A stretch of 64,000 nt of DNA. Source: Cyathus striatus (taxonomy: Eukaryota; Basidiomycota; Agaricomycetes; Agaricales; Nidulariaceae). Within the stretch, counting starts at the first letter, position 1. Each line of letters begins with the position of its first letter. Made by a program: the position numbers and the translations under genes. Shown in pieces: positions 45,613-57,577 of this stretch. Below the pieces are notes generated by a model. It did no database searches and was not told the DNA's origin. It was given only the letters and a program-made list of their open reading frames with translations. The stretch is from the NCBI GenBank assembly GCA_025738555.1, contig JAOVFP010000012.1, forward strand, positions 2,728,001 through 2,792,000. The letters are read 5' to 3'.

Positions 45613-48348
45613 GTTGAGTCTTTATTGATCTAGTTGGATAGGGGAAGGCTAGGTCTGATATAAAATGGATGAGGGAGGAAAGTATATTAATACTAGGTCA
45701 GTTGTTGATCTCATGGAAGGCTATAGTGAACTGATGGTGTATGTTAGATTCTAGAAACTGACATTGGGACTCAAGCTGGGAATGCTGCTAGGGGCAAGAT
45801 GTATGTTCTACCTAGCTAGCTATTGATGTGCTTGCTGATGGACCAAATGCAGAGATCACATACCCTACCACAACTAGAAGCTTACGTGTATTTTGCTACC
45901 TTTCATGCCTAGCACTTAACGCATGTGTCATCTGCACTATGAACCCTGCATCACTAAATTTGGGAGAATCTCGCACACTGTTATAATGCAGTATAACTCA
46001 CTGTAAGTGGTATGAGCTAACATAATCTTACAGCCATATGATACCATGGGATACTGCCATGTACAGCAGCACCAAATTTCATAATTCACACAGTAGCTCA
46101 TGCATCTTCATACAGGTTGGAGATAATCATGAGGAGGTTATAAGATTACGCCAACAATATGCAGGAGTAACAAGTTTAGAATACAATTTGATAATGTACA
46201 TATGCTTTCATTTCAAGCAGAGAGAGCATCACAAAACATTATATTAGATTAAATAATACATATTCTATATACACCGACATGCATGGCACTAATAAACTTC
46301 AAATCTAAGCAACCAAGTGCACACCTTTATTTTGGATCTTCAATGAATGTGAACAGGATGCTGAGATGAATAACTTGGTAATGTTGCCTACTGTGTGATA
46401 AATGTAAGTAAATACTAAAATGACGAGATGCAGCATTCTTACTACTACATTCACAACACGGGGATACTGAAAATGATGAGCTTTGGTACTCCTAGCCTAG
46501 TGAATCTACTTGTCATTTATCTTAGTTAAAATAGAGCACTAGAATTTATGAGGATCAGTGTTCTGAAAAATGTGAATGGCAACTTACCTGGTGAACATGA
46601 ACATTAAAGAGGGAGGTCTGTCAAGGACTACATCATTACATTTGACTTTGGAGCATGTTGGGGAGAAAACCAGAGGCAAATGAATAGGTATCTACAATAC
46701 AAAGTAGACTACTTAAATACATACAGCAAGCTACAGAACACCGCCAATACACTAGTACAAAATAAGTATGGTATGATATGTGGCACCTGATTGACATAAA
46801 CAATGTAGGCAGCTGATCATGAAACAACATTTGAATAGATGCCATATTCCAACAGGTTAGCCTTGAGTAAATTATGCAGGATTGAGCATGACAAGTGACT
46901 TCAGTCAATGAGGATGAACCAGTGGCCCACATTGAAAGGAATTTGGGCCAAGTCGACAAAACTGCATTCGCACCTGTTTAGTTTCCCTGTCAGAGTTGGC
47001 ATTTCCCATCAACACATGCTTATTCCAAGGACCAGGCCTGGTATTTGCCCCTTGTTGCCCCTCCTTATAATAATATACCTACCATTTGGTGTGTATCACC
47101 CTGTATGTTATTGCCTATCCAACCTAGTTCCACAGCTGAGTAAAACTGATAAATTGAGAGCACAAGCACACTGTTGTTCACTAAGAGGATCTTTACTCAT
47201 ATTCATTTGCTGGGGAGCAGTTTCTGGCATCAAACCCTTAGCTCAATGCTCAGAAGAAAGAGATCATCAATACAGATGCACTCATAGAGCAGCATAAGGA
47301 GATTGAGGACCTTAAGAGCATAATAGTGTGGAGCGTGAAACTGATGCTCTTGTTCGCAATCATCATGTCAGAAAAATTGAAACCAGCTGATATGGTGCTT
47401 GCACTTCTGATGGCATTATAACTCCTTATAATATTCAGCAGGTATCCTTATCAGCATGCTTGTCAATGTGTATATGTACTTGTACAAAATATCAATGCTT
47501 ATAATTCATGGTGTTGCTACCTATCATTACTTATCACACCTTATAACATCTGGTAACTCTTTGTGGATAACAATATAACCTCTTATAATCCCTTATAACT
47601 CTTTACCAATAACCATATATGCTGTTATAACTTCTGGTAAGCCTGTGCAGGGGTTCTGATCAGGGTGCTGATCAGGTCTGAACAATGTGTGGAAACCCTC
47701 AGTGAACATATCAGGGTCTTGTATGTCATTATAGTACATATACTACTATAACCCAGTGTATTACTTATATTTCGATCTATCTCATTTATTTTGTCTTTTA
47801 TTTACTATTCAATATTTCTACTTACACTAATACTTATTTTATTCATTTTATCAGCATACTTTGACCTCACAAAGTGTTGTGGAAGCACACTTTTACTATT
47901 CCTTCCTGTTTTTCTTCATATGTGGACTTAAAGATGTGGCACAGCTTAATCAAACATTGGGAAGCTGATGCCAAACACCATGTGACTCCGCTTGTACGCT
48001 GTTGTGTCTCGCTAATGCTCTCAACACATCTTGGTTATTCTCTGCTTTACTCACTGCTTTCCTTTTCCTCTATCCTCTTGCTATCTAGGCCTCAAGACTG
48101 TGCAAGATGATGTTTATATCTTCTTGGCAAAATGTGCCTCTCAGACTGCTCAAGACACTAGGGCTTAGGGTTTTACACCCTTTCAAAACCCCTCTTTCAT
48201 CTTCAAGCTTATCATCTTGTCCTCAAGACTGGTGATTCCACTGCAGAGACACAGTGACTGGGTTTTTACCGTTGTCATGCTATGCTCCAATTGGTGGAAG
48301 GACAGGGAGTTGGGTCGAGGCATGGGGATAATTATATTCTGTTCATAT
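45613..48348. other. Gene-poor AT-rich region
   Basis: Short ORFs at 46038-46247, 46636-46959 (minus), 46908-47297 and 47874-48110 have no domain I recognise. 47255-47340 reads EIINTDALIEQHKEIEDLK, a short coiled-coil-like piece that may be an old gene fragment. 47420-47640 is rich in TTATAACTCCTTATAA-type words. Confidence 0.35.
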
Positions 48349-49569
48349 TAGGCAATGTCATGGGTAACCCATGGGTGTCTCGAGCTCGACCCATACCTGT
48401 ACCCACGCCAACCCGTACCCATTCCCACGGGTACAGGTTCCCATGGGTATCACAACCTGTGGGTTTTAAGTACTTATTTTAGAATTAGAATAAACATATG
48501 ATGAATTAATTTGTATCACTTGAAGCAAATGTACAATAATTTTTTGTAATGGCTTATTTTATACTTAAACAGTACTAGTATTAGTATGCAAGCATATGTG
48601 AACATTGCGTGAAAATGGCCACTTTATTGTACTATCTCCAAAAATAGGAAATTTGGAATGCTTATTTCATAGTATTTGAAGTAGATATGCGAATGTTGTG
48701 TATAATAGCTCATTTTGTAGTTATACAACACGGGTATTAGTACACGAGTATGCAAGAGAAGTGAGTCAAAATTGCTGCTTGTATCATACTATCTCCAGTA
48801 TATAAAAGATATAGAATATCTATTTCATAGTACTTGAACAAGATGTGCCAATATAGTTTATAATAGCTCATTTCGTACATAGACAACATGGGTATAATTT
48901 CATGAAAGTATGAGAGACTAGCATGAACACTGCTTGTTGTGTTGTACCATCTTCAAAATATAGGAAATTCTACATAACATAGAAGAATATTAAATAAACA
49001 TTGTCTCAGGTCCAATACACAGTTATATGGAACAGGTACTATATTGCATGTAACCAGTACATAATAGTGCGATATTTCTGTTGAAATACAAAGGGAGCGA
49101 GTGATATAGAGGGGAATCCTAATTTCTGTGTACTGGGGAAGAGGTAGACAATATTATTTATAGAACCAGAACGAGTCAGCCATAAATTGTGTATGTAGGG
49201 TCGTTAGGAACGTGCAGCAACGCACTATCTGTATCCGAAATATTGAAGAGATGCAAAAAGAATTGGAGTAGTAATGTTAGTTTGAATGAATTGCATTAAG
49301 TATATCATTTAAGGTCAACCCCACGAGCTGAACAAAATGCAAAACCGAGGTTTTTCTCTAAGCACAAACACTATCTAGGTTAATATATACTATGTACTTA
49401 TTCATTATTATTATAGTGCTTGTAAAATCTTCCTTTCAGTTGTTTTTGTTCAATAAACTGTCTACGGGTACCTGCGGGTTACGGGTCTTGAAGGCCTGAC
49501 CCATACCCATACCCGCCAGTACCCTTACCCGTGACCCGTGCGGGTATGGCGTACCCATGCATTTGCCTA
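48349..49569. mobile_element. 1221-bp hAT-like non-autonomous element
   Basis: GTTCATAT occurs directly on both sides (48341-48348, 49570-49577), a perfect 8-bp target duplication. Ends are inverted: TAGGCAATGTCATGGGTA left; TAGGCAAATGCATGGGTA read inwards from the right. Subterminal ACCCATACCC / CGGGTACGGGT words are clustered at both ends. No ORF. Termini and duplication length fit hAT. Confidence 0.9.
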
Positions 49570-49577
49570 GTTCATAT

Positions 49578-50858
49578 TCATTTCAATTTATTCTTGATCA
49601 CTCTTTTTTTCTTTTCCTTATCCTTTATTGTCACCCTTGTTTTTCCAATACAATACTATCTAGACTTTGATTCTCTCTCTTCCATTTCCGATGTTCAGAC
49701 TGCCACTGTCTGATGACCAAGCACCCTGCCACCAACCACACATTGTCGAGCATGCAGCCTAGTCCACTGCACCACCACTTTGGGGAGAGTAGCCTACTGT
49801 CATCTCCAATGTTGTGTGTTTGGTGGTAACATCAAGAGAGAGTTGCCATCATTGTGCATCAGTTCAATGAGTACTGGGAGTGGTAGGCTGTTTTGTTCAT
49901 TTGTTGTGATTTAAACATGGTCTCTCTTTCATTACTATACATCTGTTACCTTACCATTTCTCTTTCCATTGTTATGTTCCTTTCTCTGCCTTCAATTTCA
50001 TGTAATTTCTTTTACTTTACCGATTCCCTGGGCTCTGGCAACGTCAGAGCATGCATGCGCTATTCCCTTTCAATTGCTGCTCATGTATATACCTCAAGTT
50101 AGGACTCGAGAGGAATTTCACCTCCCTTTTTGACTTTACTTTGCGCATCCTATTGAGTCCTCTAAGCTATAAGGTCTATAGAAAGTGTCAACATCAGAAC
50201 ACCAATTCAATCTAGCTAAGTCTTCATTACCCTTTACCTTACTAACTACTCTATTCTAGGATTGTTGAACTAGTCCATTTTTTCGAAGTACTGCATGTGA
50301 TGAATGCCTATAGAGCTTTAGCACTCGGGCCAGCTTGACTCCAAGGTTTGGAGTTTACAATGTCAGTATTGCATCAGTGTCTCCACAGCACCACTGACCA
50401 CAATTGCATAAAAGGCCTGCAATTCCTTGGATGTATGATACACTCACTACCCCACTGGACCAAGTCTGAATATGACCCCTGAGCTTAAACAAATGGTAGA
50501 TTTGTGATATGTTCAGTGCTTTGCTTGCCTACTTGAAGTTTTTCTTCATGCTACTTACCTACATCTCTAACCCTTTTCATAGCACAGTATTACACTTGTG
50601 GGATGCATTAGTAGCTAGATTATTCTTAGTAGGTGGTAGTACTACCATTTGGGTAACATAGTGGAGTGCTTTTTGCAACAATAAATTGTTGAATTGTAAA
50701 TTCTGTTGTCCGCCATCGTAACAAGTTAATCATCAACATATTTTATGCATGTGATTAGAAACAATCAGTATTAAGCCTTAGAACAACTTGCCCAGGATGT
50801 AATTACTTATCAGCAGAGTAAGGATGTGATCACCTGTATCATACATTTAAGTCTGAAA
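49578..50858. other. Gene-free region
   Basis: Small ORFs only (60-69 codons, hydrophobic by composition). No repeats or domains recognised. Confidence 0.4.
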
Positions 50859-51120
50859 GTATTTTTTGGGTGATTTCTAAACCCATATAATTATTTTTGT
50901 GGCTATCTTGCTTTTACACTGCTGGTAATGCTTAGCATGATGATCAAACTTATATTCAACTGATACTTTGTATAGTATTTTTTGGGTGATTTATAAACTC
51001 ATATAATTATTTTCATAGCTATCTTGCTTTTACACTGCTGGTAATGCTTTGCATGATGATCAAACTTATATTCAACTGATACTTTGTATAGTATTTTTTG
51101 GGTGATTTCTAAAACCATGT
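50859..51120. repeat. 116-bp tandem repeat, 2.3 copies
   Basis: GTATTTTTTGGGTGATTT starts at 50859, 50975 and 51091, an exact 116-bp spacing. The two full units are nearly identical. Confidence 0.9.
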
Positions 51121-52835
51121 AACCCCCCCAAACAGCTGATGGACTGATATGGCCTGATATGACCTTATCTGAACAGATATGCCGATTTCGATTTTTCCGA
51201 CACAATGTATGTCTTCCCTTCTTCCATGCCAACTTCAGCTGATAAGAGACATCATAGCAAATTGACGCAAACGAAGGCGATGGGCAATCTCAAAGAGCGC
51301 AATAAGCAACTCATGAAGCTCATTCTGACCAGTCAGATGATGGATGAATCATGATGCGAAGAGTGATGATTCGAGGCTGGTTAGTCCTGCTAAGGTCAAC
51401 TCTGATATCTGCCCATATCAAGTCAATCGTACCTCTCCTGTCAATGTTCACCTACTCATTGTGATGATAGCTTCAACAAAGCTCCTTGCTGCCCATATGA
51501 AGATCATCGAGTCTCAAGCCAATTAGCCTCTGTCACTTGAAGCTGTGCTGGTTGCTCATCCATTCCTCCCAATGACTGCCTCTGAGAGCAAAAAAGATAA
51601 ACTTGTCGTTGAGCAGGGCAAGATCTGGGAGCTTGAGATTGTCATTAGGGGATACAGCGAGGAGAACCTGGGTGAGCTGCTGCAGAAGGTCGAGGGGGAT
51701 GTTGAGTGGGAGTGGAAGGAGAAGTTCAATGAGAAGGTTAGGAAACGGAAGGAAGGCAGAGGTTGTTGTTAAGCAGTTGAGGGTAGAAGGTTTGTCTGTT
51801 GCTTCTCGCTATTGCACATTGCTAAACAGTTCATATATAGGTGATGAAGCAGCTGGGGGAGTGTCATACACTCGCTGCCTTCGTTACTATATTCCATGCA
51901 TTGGGACTGGGGCTTGATGCTGGGCCAGTTTCCAAGCTTCAGCCATGGCACCCAATCCTTGGAGGAGTGGCTATTGCTTTCTCTTAGAGACAGCAAATGA
52001 GACAACATCTCTCCCTGTCGTCGACCTCTATCTTTGGGTCCACCACTGCTAGCAAAGTGTTAGACAAGGAAGAATATGATATGAATCTTACATCCTCTCC
52101 CATGCCTCCAACTACTCTATGCCGATGGAAAGCTCTTGTCGTTACCTGCTCAGGATAGTTTGCTGGACCATGAGCTGGAATGGCTTGATGGACAGATGAG
52201 CTTTGATTATGAATGCTATTTTGTCCCTGCTGCCTATGCTTGGGACCCTGCAGAGTCGTGTGCGAGAGGTGCTGGGTGATAAGGAGAATACTGCACTTAT
52301 TATTAGGGAACTGGACACCCATCTCAAGTTTTGTTGTTATTGTCATTGTTGCATTTTCGATTTTTTTGTCTGTTCTGTATTTGGAATGCTCTATTCATAT
52401 GGATCCAGTGTCTTCAATCAGAAAAGTAATTCTAGTATGTTTGTGTGCAGTCACTGGTATTCAGGACCACATTCATTAATACATCACTACTCCATCCCAG
52501 CATATTCTTCCAAGATGTGGGTGAAACAATTATCATAATCTTTCCACATTGTTCTACTGGAGCTCTTTACACTTAGCCAGGTGTTCTGTACAGATCCGTG
52601 CAGAATCCATATGGAATTTTTGGAATCTGTGCGGAATCTGCACAGATTTTTTTCTTTTTGGCAGAGGTTTTTTTTGGGTCTGTACAGATTCTGCACAGAT
52701 TCTGCACAGAATCAAAAATTCTGTGCGGATTCCGCAGAATTCCACATTACAGACCTGAAAAATTCTGTACAGATTCTTATTATACTTATTTCCTTATGGA
52801 AAATTAGAATAGAAAATTGTGTGGTACTAAGCACT

Positions 52836-54690
52836 AGGTGTGACACTCTGCATTAAGCGTGACACTAAGGGTTAAGTGTGACACTATACATTGATTGTGA
52901 CACTAAGTGTTGAGTGTGATACTAAGGGTTAAGTGTGACACTAAGGGTTGAGTGTGACACTATGCATTGAGTGTGACACTATGAGTTGAGTGTGACACTG
53001 AGGGTTGAGTGTGACACTAAGTGTTGAGTGTGACACTAAGGGCTGAGTGTGATACTAAGTGTTGAGTGTGACACTATGGGTTGAGTGTGACACTGAGAGT
53101 TGAGTGTGACACTGAGAGTTGAGTGTGACACTAAGAGTTAAGGGTGATACTAAGGGTTGAGTGTGACACTATGGGTTGAGTGTGACACTGAGAGTTGAGC
53201 GTGACACTAAGAGTTAAGGGTGATACTAAGTGTTGAGTGTGATACTAAGCATTGAGTGTGACACTATACATTGATTGTGACACTAAGGGTTAAGTGTGAT
53301 ACTAAGCATTGAGTGTGACACTAAGGATTAAGTGTGATACTAAGGGTTGAGTGTGACACTAAGGGTTAAGCATGATACTAAGGGTTGAGTGTGACACTAA
53401 GGGTTAAGCGTGACACTAAGGGTTGAGTGTGACACTAAGGGTTAAGTGTGATACTAAGGGTTGAGTGTGACACTAAGGGTTAAGCATGATACTAAGGGTT
53501 GAGTGTGACACTAAGCATTGAGTGTGACACTAAGGGTTGAGTGTGACACTAAGCATTGAGTGTGACACTAAGGGTTTAGTGTGACACTAAGGGTTGAGTG
53601 TGACACTGAGGGTTGAGTGTGACACTAAGGGTTGAGCATGACACTAAGGGTTGAGTGTGATACTCTGCATTAAGCATGACACTATGCATTGAGTGTGACT
53701 GTTATATCCGTGTCCGGATACATCATGCCGATGTTCCCACGAGACCTTCCAACATACCCGGTCCATTCCCGGAACATACCCACTTCGGGTTTACACTTCC
53801 CGACGTTCCCGCCCGGGAACATACCCGGAACCCGTCGGGTTTTCTATCGGGTATCCCGGATACGTACTTTCTCTTATGACGGCCTCACTGCGTCATCATT
53901 CTATTACTCCTCTCTTCCATTCCTACTTATACATTTCATTATGGCCTTTGTAGATTAGTTCCTTATTCTTCATTCTGAGCGCATCATTTGCGCCCCTACT
54001 CCGCTTTGCCAAGACTTCATTTCCTACTTACTCCTTTGACTTGTCCTTTGTATAATACTTCTACATTCGTATCTACAGGTTCCTACTTAGTATAAGTAGT
54101 CTTCCAGATGTAATAGGTAGTCTTCAGTATTCATATCAACTCTGTACACTTTCTTCCTACTCTAAGTTCCGAAACCCGCTCCGGGTTTTCCTTCAGGTTT
54201 CTCTCCCGCTACCTAGTGTAGTGGCGAAGCCTTCTCTTATACTCTGGAACGTCTTCCTTGGTTACATATCATCTTCCTCGAAATACGAACCATTCCCTGG
54301 GGATATCCAGGCGGCGCAGCACACAAGCTGAAGCCACAGTTCTTTCCGCACTCCCGCTCTACGTTTCCGCACCCGTACTCACTTCAGGTTTCCGTTATAG
54401 TTCTCCCACACCCTCCGGGTGTCTTCGCAACCACTTCTAAGCAGGAAGAGAATCGGTACATAACAGTGACACTATGCATTAAGCATGATGCTATACATTA
54501 AGTGTAATACTAAGTGTTGAGTGTGACACTATGCATTAAGCATGAAACTATACATTAAGTGTGATACTAAGTGTTGAGTGTGATACTATACATTAAGCAT
54601 GACACTATGCATTGAGCATGATACTATACATTAAGCATGACACTATGCATTGAGTATGATACTATATATTGAGTGTATCACAGATTTCAT
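52836..54690. repeat. 19-bp minisatellite (GAGTGTGACACTAAGGGTT), split by a solo LTR
   Basis: About 45 units at 52836-53699 and about ten more at 54466-54690, with variants at the ACTAAGGGTT part (ACTATGCATT, ACTGAGAGTT, ATACTAAGCATT). Runs of identical variants suggest local unit duplication. Confidence 0.9.
53700..54465. mobile_element. Solo LTR of an LTR retrotransposon, 766 bp
   Basis: Begins TGTTATATCC and ends GTACATAACA (TG..CA with inverted TGTTAT/ATAACA). A perfect 5-bp target duplication GTGAC flanks it (53695-53699, 54466-54470). It sits within the minisatellite and, unlike its surroundings, is CpG-rich. No internal retrotransposon genes remain, as expected after LTR-LTR recombination. 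Superfamily not assigned. Confidence 0.92.
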
Positions 54691-55844
54691 GTAGTGACAC
54701 ACTTGACACCTGTGACAAGGCAGCAATGCATGAATCCACACAGAATCCATGCAGAATATGTATGGAGTCCATATAGAATAATCACCTCTAATAATAATAA
54801 TAGCCACTATATAAATTCAGTATAGTATCTATACAGGTCTGTACAGACCTCTTGGGGGAGTGTAAATTACTGTTCTACTGGTACTTTTCAAAATATCTGC
54901 AATTTCCTCACAATAGCACTGGAGCACATACAACTTCCATATCAATGTTCTATGGTCCTTACTCCATTCGATGCCTTCAATGAAAGAACAGAAATATAGT
55001 TGCAAAAAGAAGCATGAAGTGGTATCCTGAAGCAATGTCTGTTGCCCTTCAGCCACTACTTCCAAAAATTCTACATTGGTATTGTTGGTCGAATCGGAGC
55101 ATTATTGTTCGACAACTATAGACAATCAGCTTTGATACAGCTCTCGCTATCCCGCTAGCAACCCCATAGTTCTATAATGGTCATAATGTGGCATGTGCAC
55201 CAGTAAATACAAGAACCACTTATCAAATTGAAAAATTGAGCCAAAATGATCCATTTGACACAAAACTAGTCAAACCAATTCTGAAAAACCATATAATACT
55301 ATGAGAAACAATATTCATCTACACACACATGTCTTACACAGGTATTTCTTTTCATCCAATACTAGTAGCACAACTCAACTTCTACATTCTGACTGTATTC
55401 TACTCTAAAAAAGGCTATGTGTACACAAGAGTAACAATGAGGAACAGAGCAGTGAAAGCCTAAGAAGAGAACTGATGAAGTAGACGAGTGTAATGAATCT
55501 AAGAAGGGGCGAGACTTGACAATGAGAGCAGTGACATGAAATTCTATCGATTATCTTGCACTGGTTAGCACTCCACAAGTGCTCATTGATAACATTGTAG
55601 ATTAAGTCAGAGATAGTCCCTAAACACTGTCCATGTCACTTGACCAAGACACTGGGTGACTGGATGACTTCCCGCAGGGTTTAGAAACCTAGATTAAATT
55701 TCTAAACTTAAGTGAGTGATGTCTAGCAAAATTTAGAAACTGTTTCTAAACCGTAACATGTAGCAGCATACATTCTAGATGTCAAATACAAATTCTTAAC
55801 CTGAGTCATGTTCCTGAGTGCTTGTTCTTATCACAACCTTCATC

Positions 55845-57228
55845 ATGGACATCGACAATCAGGAAGCCTATGAGTATGAGGAATTCCAACACTTGCAGAG
55901 AGACCTTGCAGAGCAATTGGAGCTATTGGAAGAGGAAGAGGACATTCTTTACACATCTGCTGGCCTGATTGCTTATGACATTGAAGAAGCTCATAGTATC
56001 CAGATGGAGTGACGTAAGGAACATAGATTATACCTTACTCAACCTGATCTTCTTCCCAATCCATGGGTATCAACACCATGGCAGGTACTTTATGACACTA
56101 AAAGTGACTGTGCATTTATTACGACAATGGGATTTGATGCTTCAACATTCAGCCATATCCTGGATAGTGGTTTTGAGGATCTGTGGAACAAGATTCCTAT
56201 TCCTCATAATGATGTTTTACCTACTTCATGCCCTCACATTACACGACGCTCACTCAATGCGAGTGGTGCTCTGGGCCTTATCTTGCATTTTTTAAACTCA
56301 ACAATGCATGATGTTAGTCTCTGCAAGATTTTTGCACTTATCCCATCTACAGTATCACGATATATCAGCTTCTCTCTTCAAATCTTGCTTCTAACATTGA
56401 AGAAAATGCCAGAGGCTCGAATAAGGTATCTGGTTGGAGATGAATTCCAGGAAAGCAATGCATTAATTGCCACTCGTCATCCACTCTTAACTGGTGCTTT
56501 TGGAAGTATGGATGGATTGAACCTTGCAGTTCAGACATCAAGCAACTTGGAGGTAGAAAATGCGACATATAATGGGTGGCTCCATGAACACTTTGTGAGC
56601 TCAGTCTTTGTTTTTGCTGGAGATGGTAAACCCAATTTTGCGATCACACATAACAGTGGTTCTAATGTACATTAATATAGGGACAATAATTGCCTGCAAT
56701 CTCAATGCACCAGGAAGTTGGCATGACTCCAGAGTAGCACAACCCATTTATGAAAAACTTTGGACACGCACTCCTGAAGGCTACTACTTAGTTACAGACA
56801 CTGCTTTTCCATGTGGAACAAACCAGATAGCAGGTCGGATTAGGGCTCCTATGAAAGAGGGGACAAGGGTACCAGCAGATCCCACAGCACATACCAAATT
56901 ACTGAAGTTTGATCACCAACTTTTGTCATATCACCAAACTGTGGAATGGGGAATGCACACAATGCAAGGTTCATTTGGTCGCCTGCGAGTTCCTCTTCCA
57001 ATCAACTATAGTGACCTCTGTGGTGATCTGCTAGAAACTACCACACGCTTATTCAATCTTCGTACACATACCATTGGATTCAATCAAATCAGATCAGTTT
57101 ACATGCCAATTTGGAGGGCCAATGAGACTCAGGAGCAGCTTTGGTTGTCTTTTGAAGCAATGCTGTTCTCTGAGCAGCAAGACAATGATAGAGTAAGAAG
57201 ATTTCATATGAACATAGTGGAGGCTTGA
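55845..57228 (+). pseudogene. PIF/Harbinger DDE transposase with one in-frame TGA
   Basis: Catalytic nuclease of the inner element. Exons 55845-56625 and 56681-57228 (55-bp intron). N-terminus MDIDNQEAYEYEEFQHLQ; then a helix-turn-helix-like region (GALGLILHFLNSTMHDVSL, PSTVSRYISF); catalytic motifs GSMDGLNLAVQ (first Asp), APGSWHDSRVAQPIYEKL and YYLVTDTAFP (second Asp), and EWGMHTMQGSFGRL (Glu). A single TGA at 56010-56012, codon 56 (QME-TGA-RKEHRLYL), breaks an otherwise open frame. CGA to TGA is the simplest origin, given the flanking basic residues. Readthrough or downstream initiation would skip only the acidic N-terminus. Confidence 0.85.
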
Positions 57229-57577
57229 TCACTCAGTACATGGATTTTGTACTAATTTTCATTGGGGTATGTAGGCTAGATTATGAATAGAACACAACCA
57301 TATAAACAAGTGACAGTAGTTGGAAAACACAAATGACAGAAGCATCACAATGAAAAGACAGTAAATACAATATAAAAGAGTGACAGTAGTTGGCAAAATA
57401 AGTATAAAAGCGAGACTCAAAAACCGCAAGAACAGACAGAACTTAATCATTGCCTTCAGCCTCAGAATCTACTTCACGAGTGTCATCAAATACCAAGGCA
57501 GCAGAGTTAAAAGGTGATTGTCCCCTGTGAGTACAAGGAGAAGGGGTCCAAGAAATATAGGGAGTCAATGATGGCGA

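Larger units (their letters stand above)
52561..54870. mobile_element. 2.3-kb element with TTACACT termini and TCTGTACAGAT subterminal repeats
   Basis: TGTTCTACTGG flanks both sides (52550-52560, 54871-54881), and copy A supplies the empty site. Termini AGCTCTTTACACT (left) and GTAATTTACACT (right, inwards) are inverted. Clusters of TCTGTACAGATTCTGCACAG-type words lie near both ends (52580-52770, 54735-54850). The interior is a 19-bp minisatellite interrupted by a solo LTR. No transposase. An 11-bp duplication would be long for most families; Mutator-like elements make 8-11 bp, and part of the match could be chance. Confidence 0.75.
51285..55310 (+). pseudogene. Kinesin-like coiled-coil tail fragment, copy C, with convergent gene end (interrupted)
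   Basis: Segments: LKERNKQLMKLILTSQMMD (51285-51340); after an intron ending at ~51470, QIES-equivalent residues; then KDKLVVEQGK, ELEIVIRGYSEENLGELLQKV, EWEWKEKFNEKVRKR with frameshifts; then the last exon to ~52290 (REVLGDKEN-type end). It continues with shared downstream DNA and the convergent minus-strand ORF end. It is interrupted at 52560 by the element 52561-54870 and resumes at 54882, ending near 55310 with the same sequence that ends copy A at ~20015. No motor domain. Confidence 0.55.

Noticed and set aside
52549..52856. Several overlapping 60-90 codon ORFs on both strands
   Set aside because: Produced by the TCTGTACAGATTCTGCAC subterminal repeats.
52836..53699. Possible telomere-like or CRISPR-like array
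   Set aside because: The unit contains TAAGGGTT by chance but is a 19-bp head-to-tail minisatellite without unique spacers; not telomeric spacing and not CRISPR.
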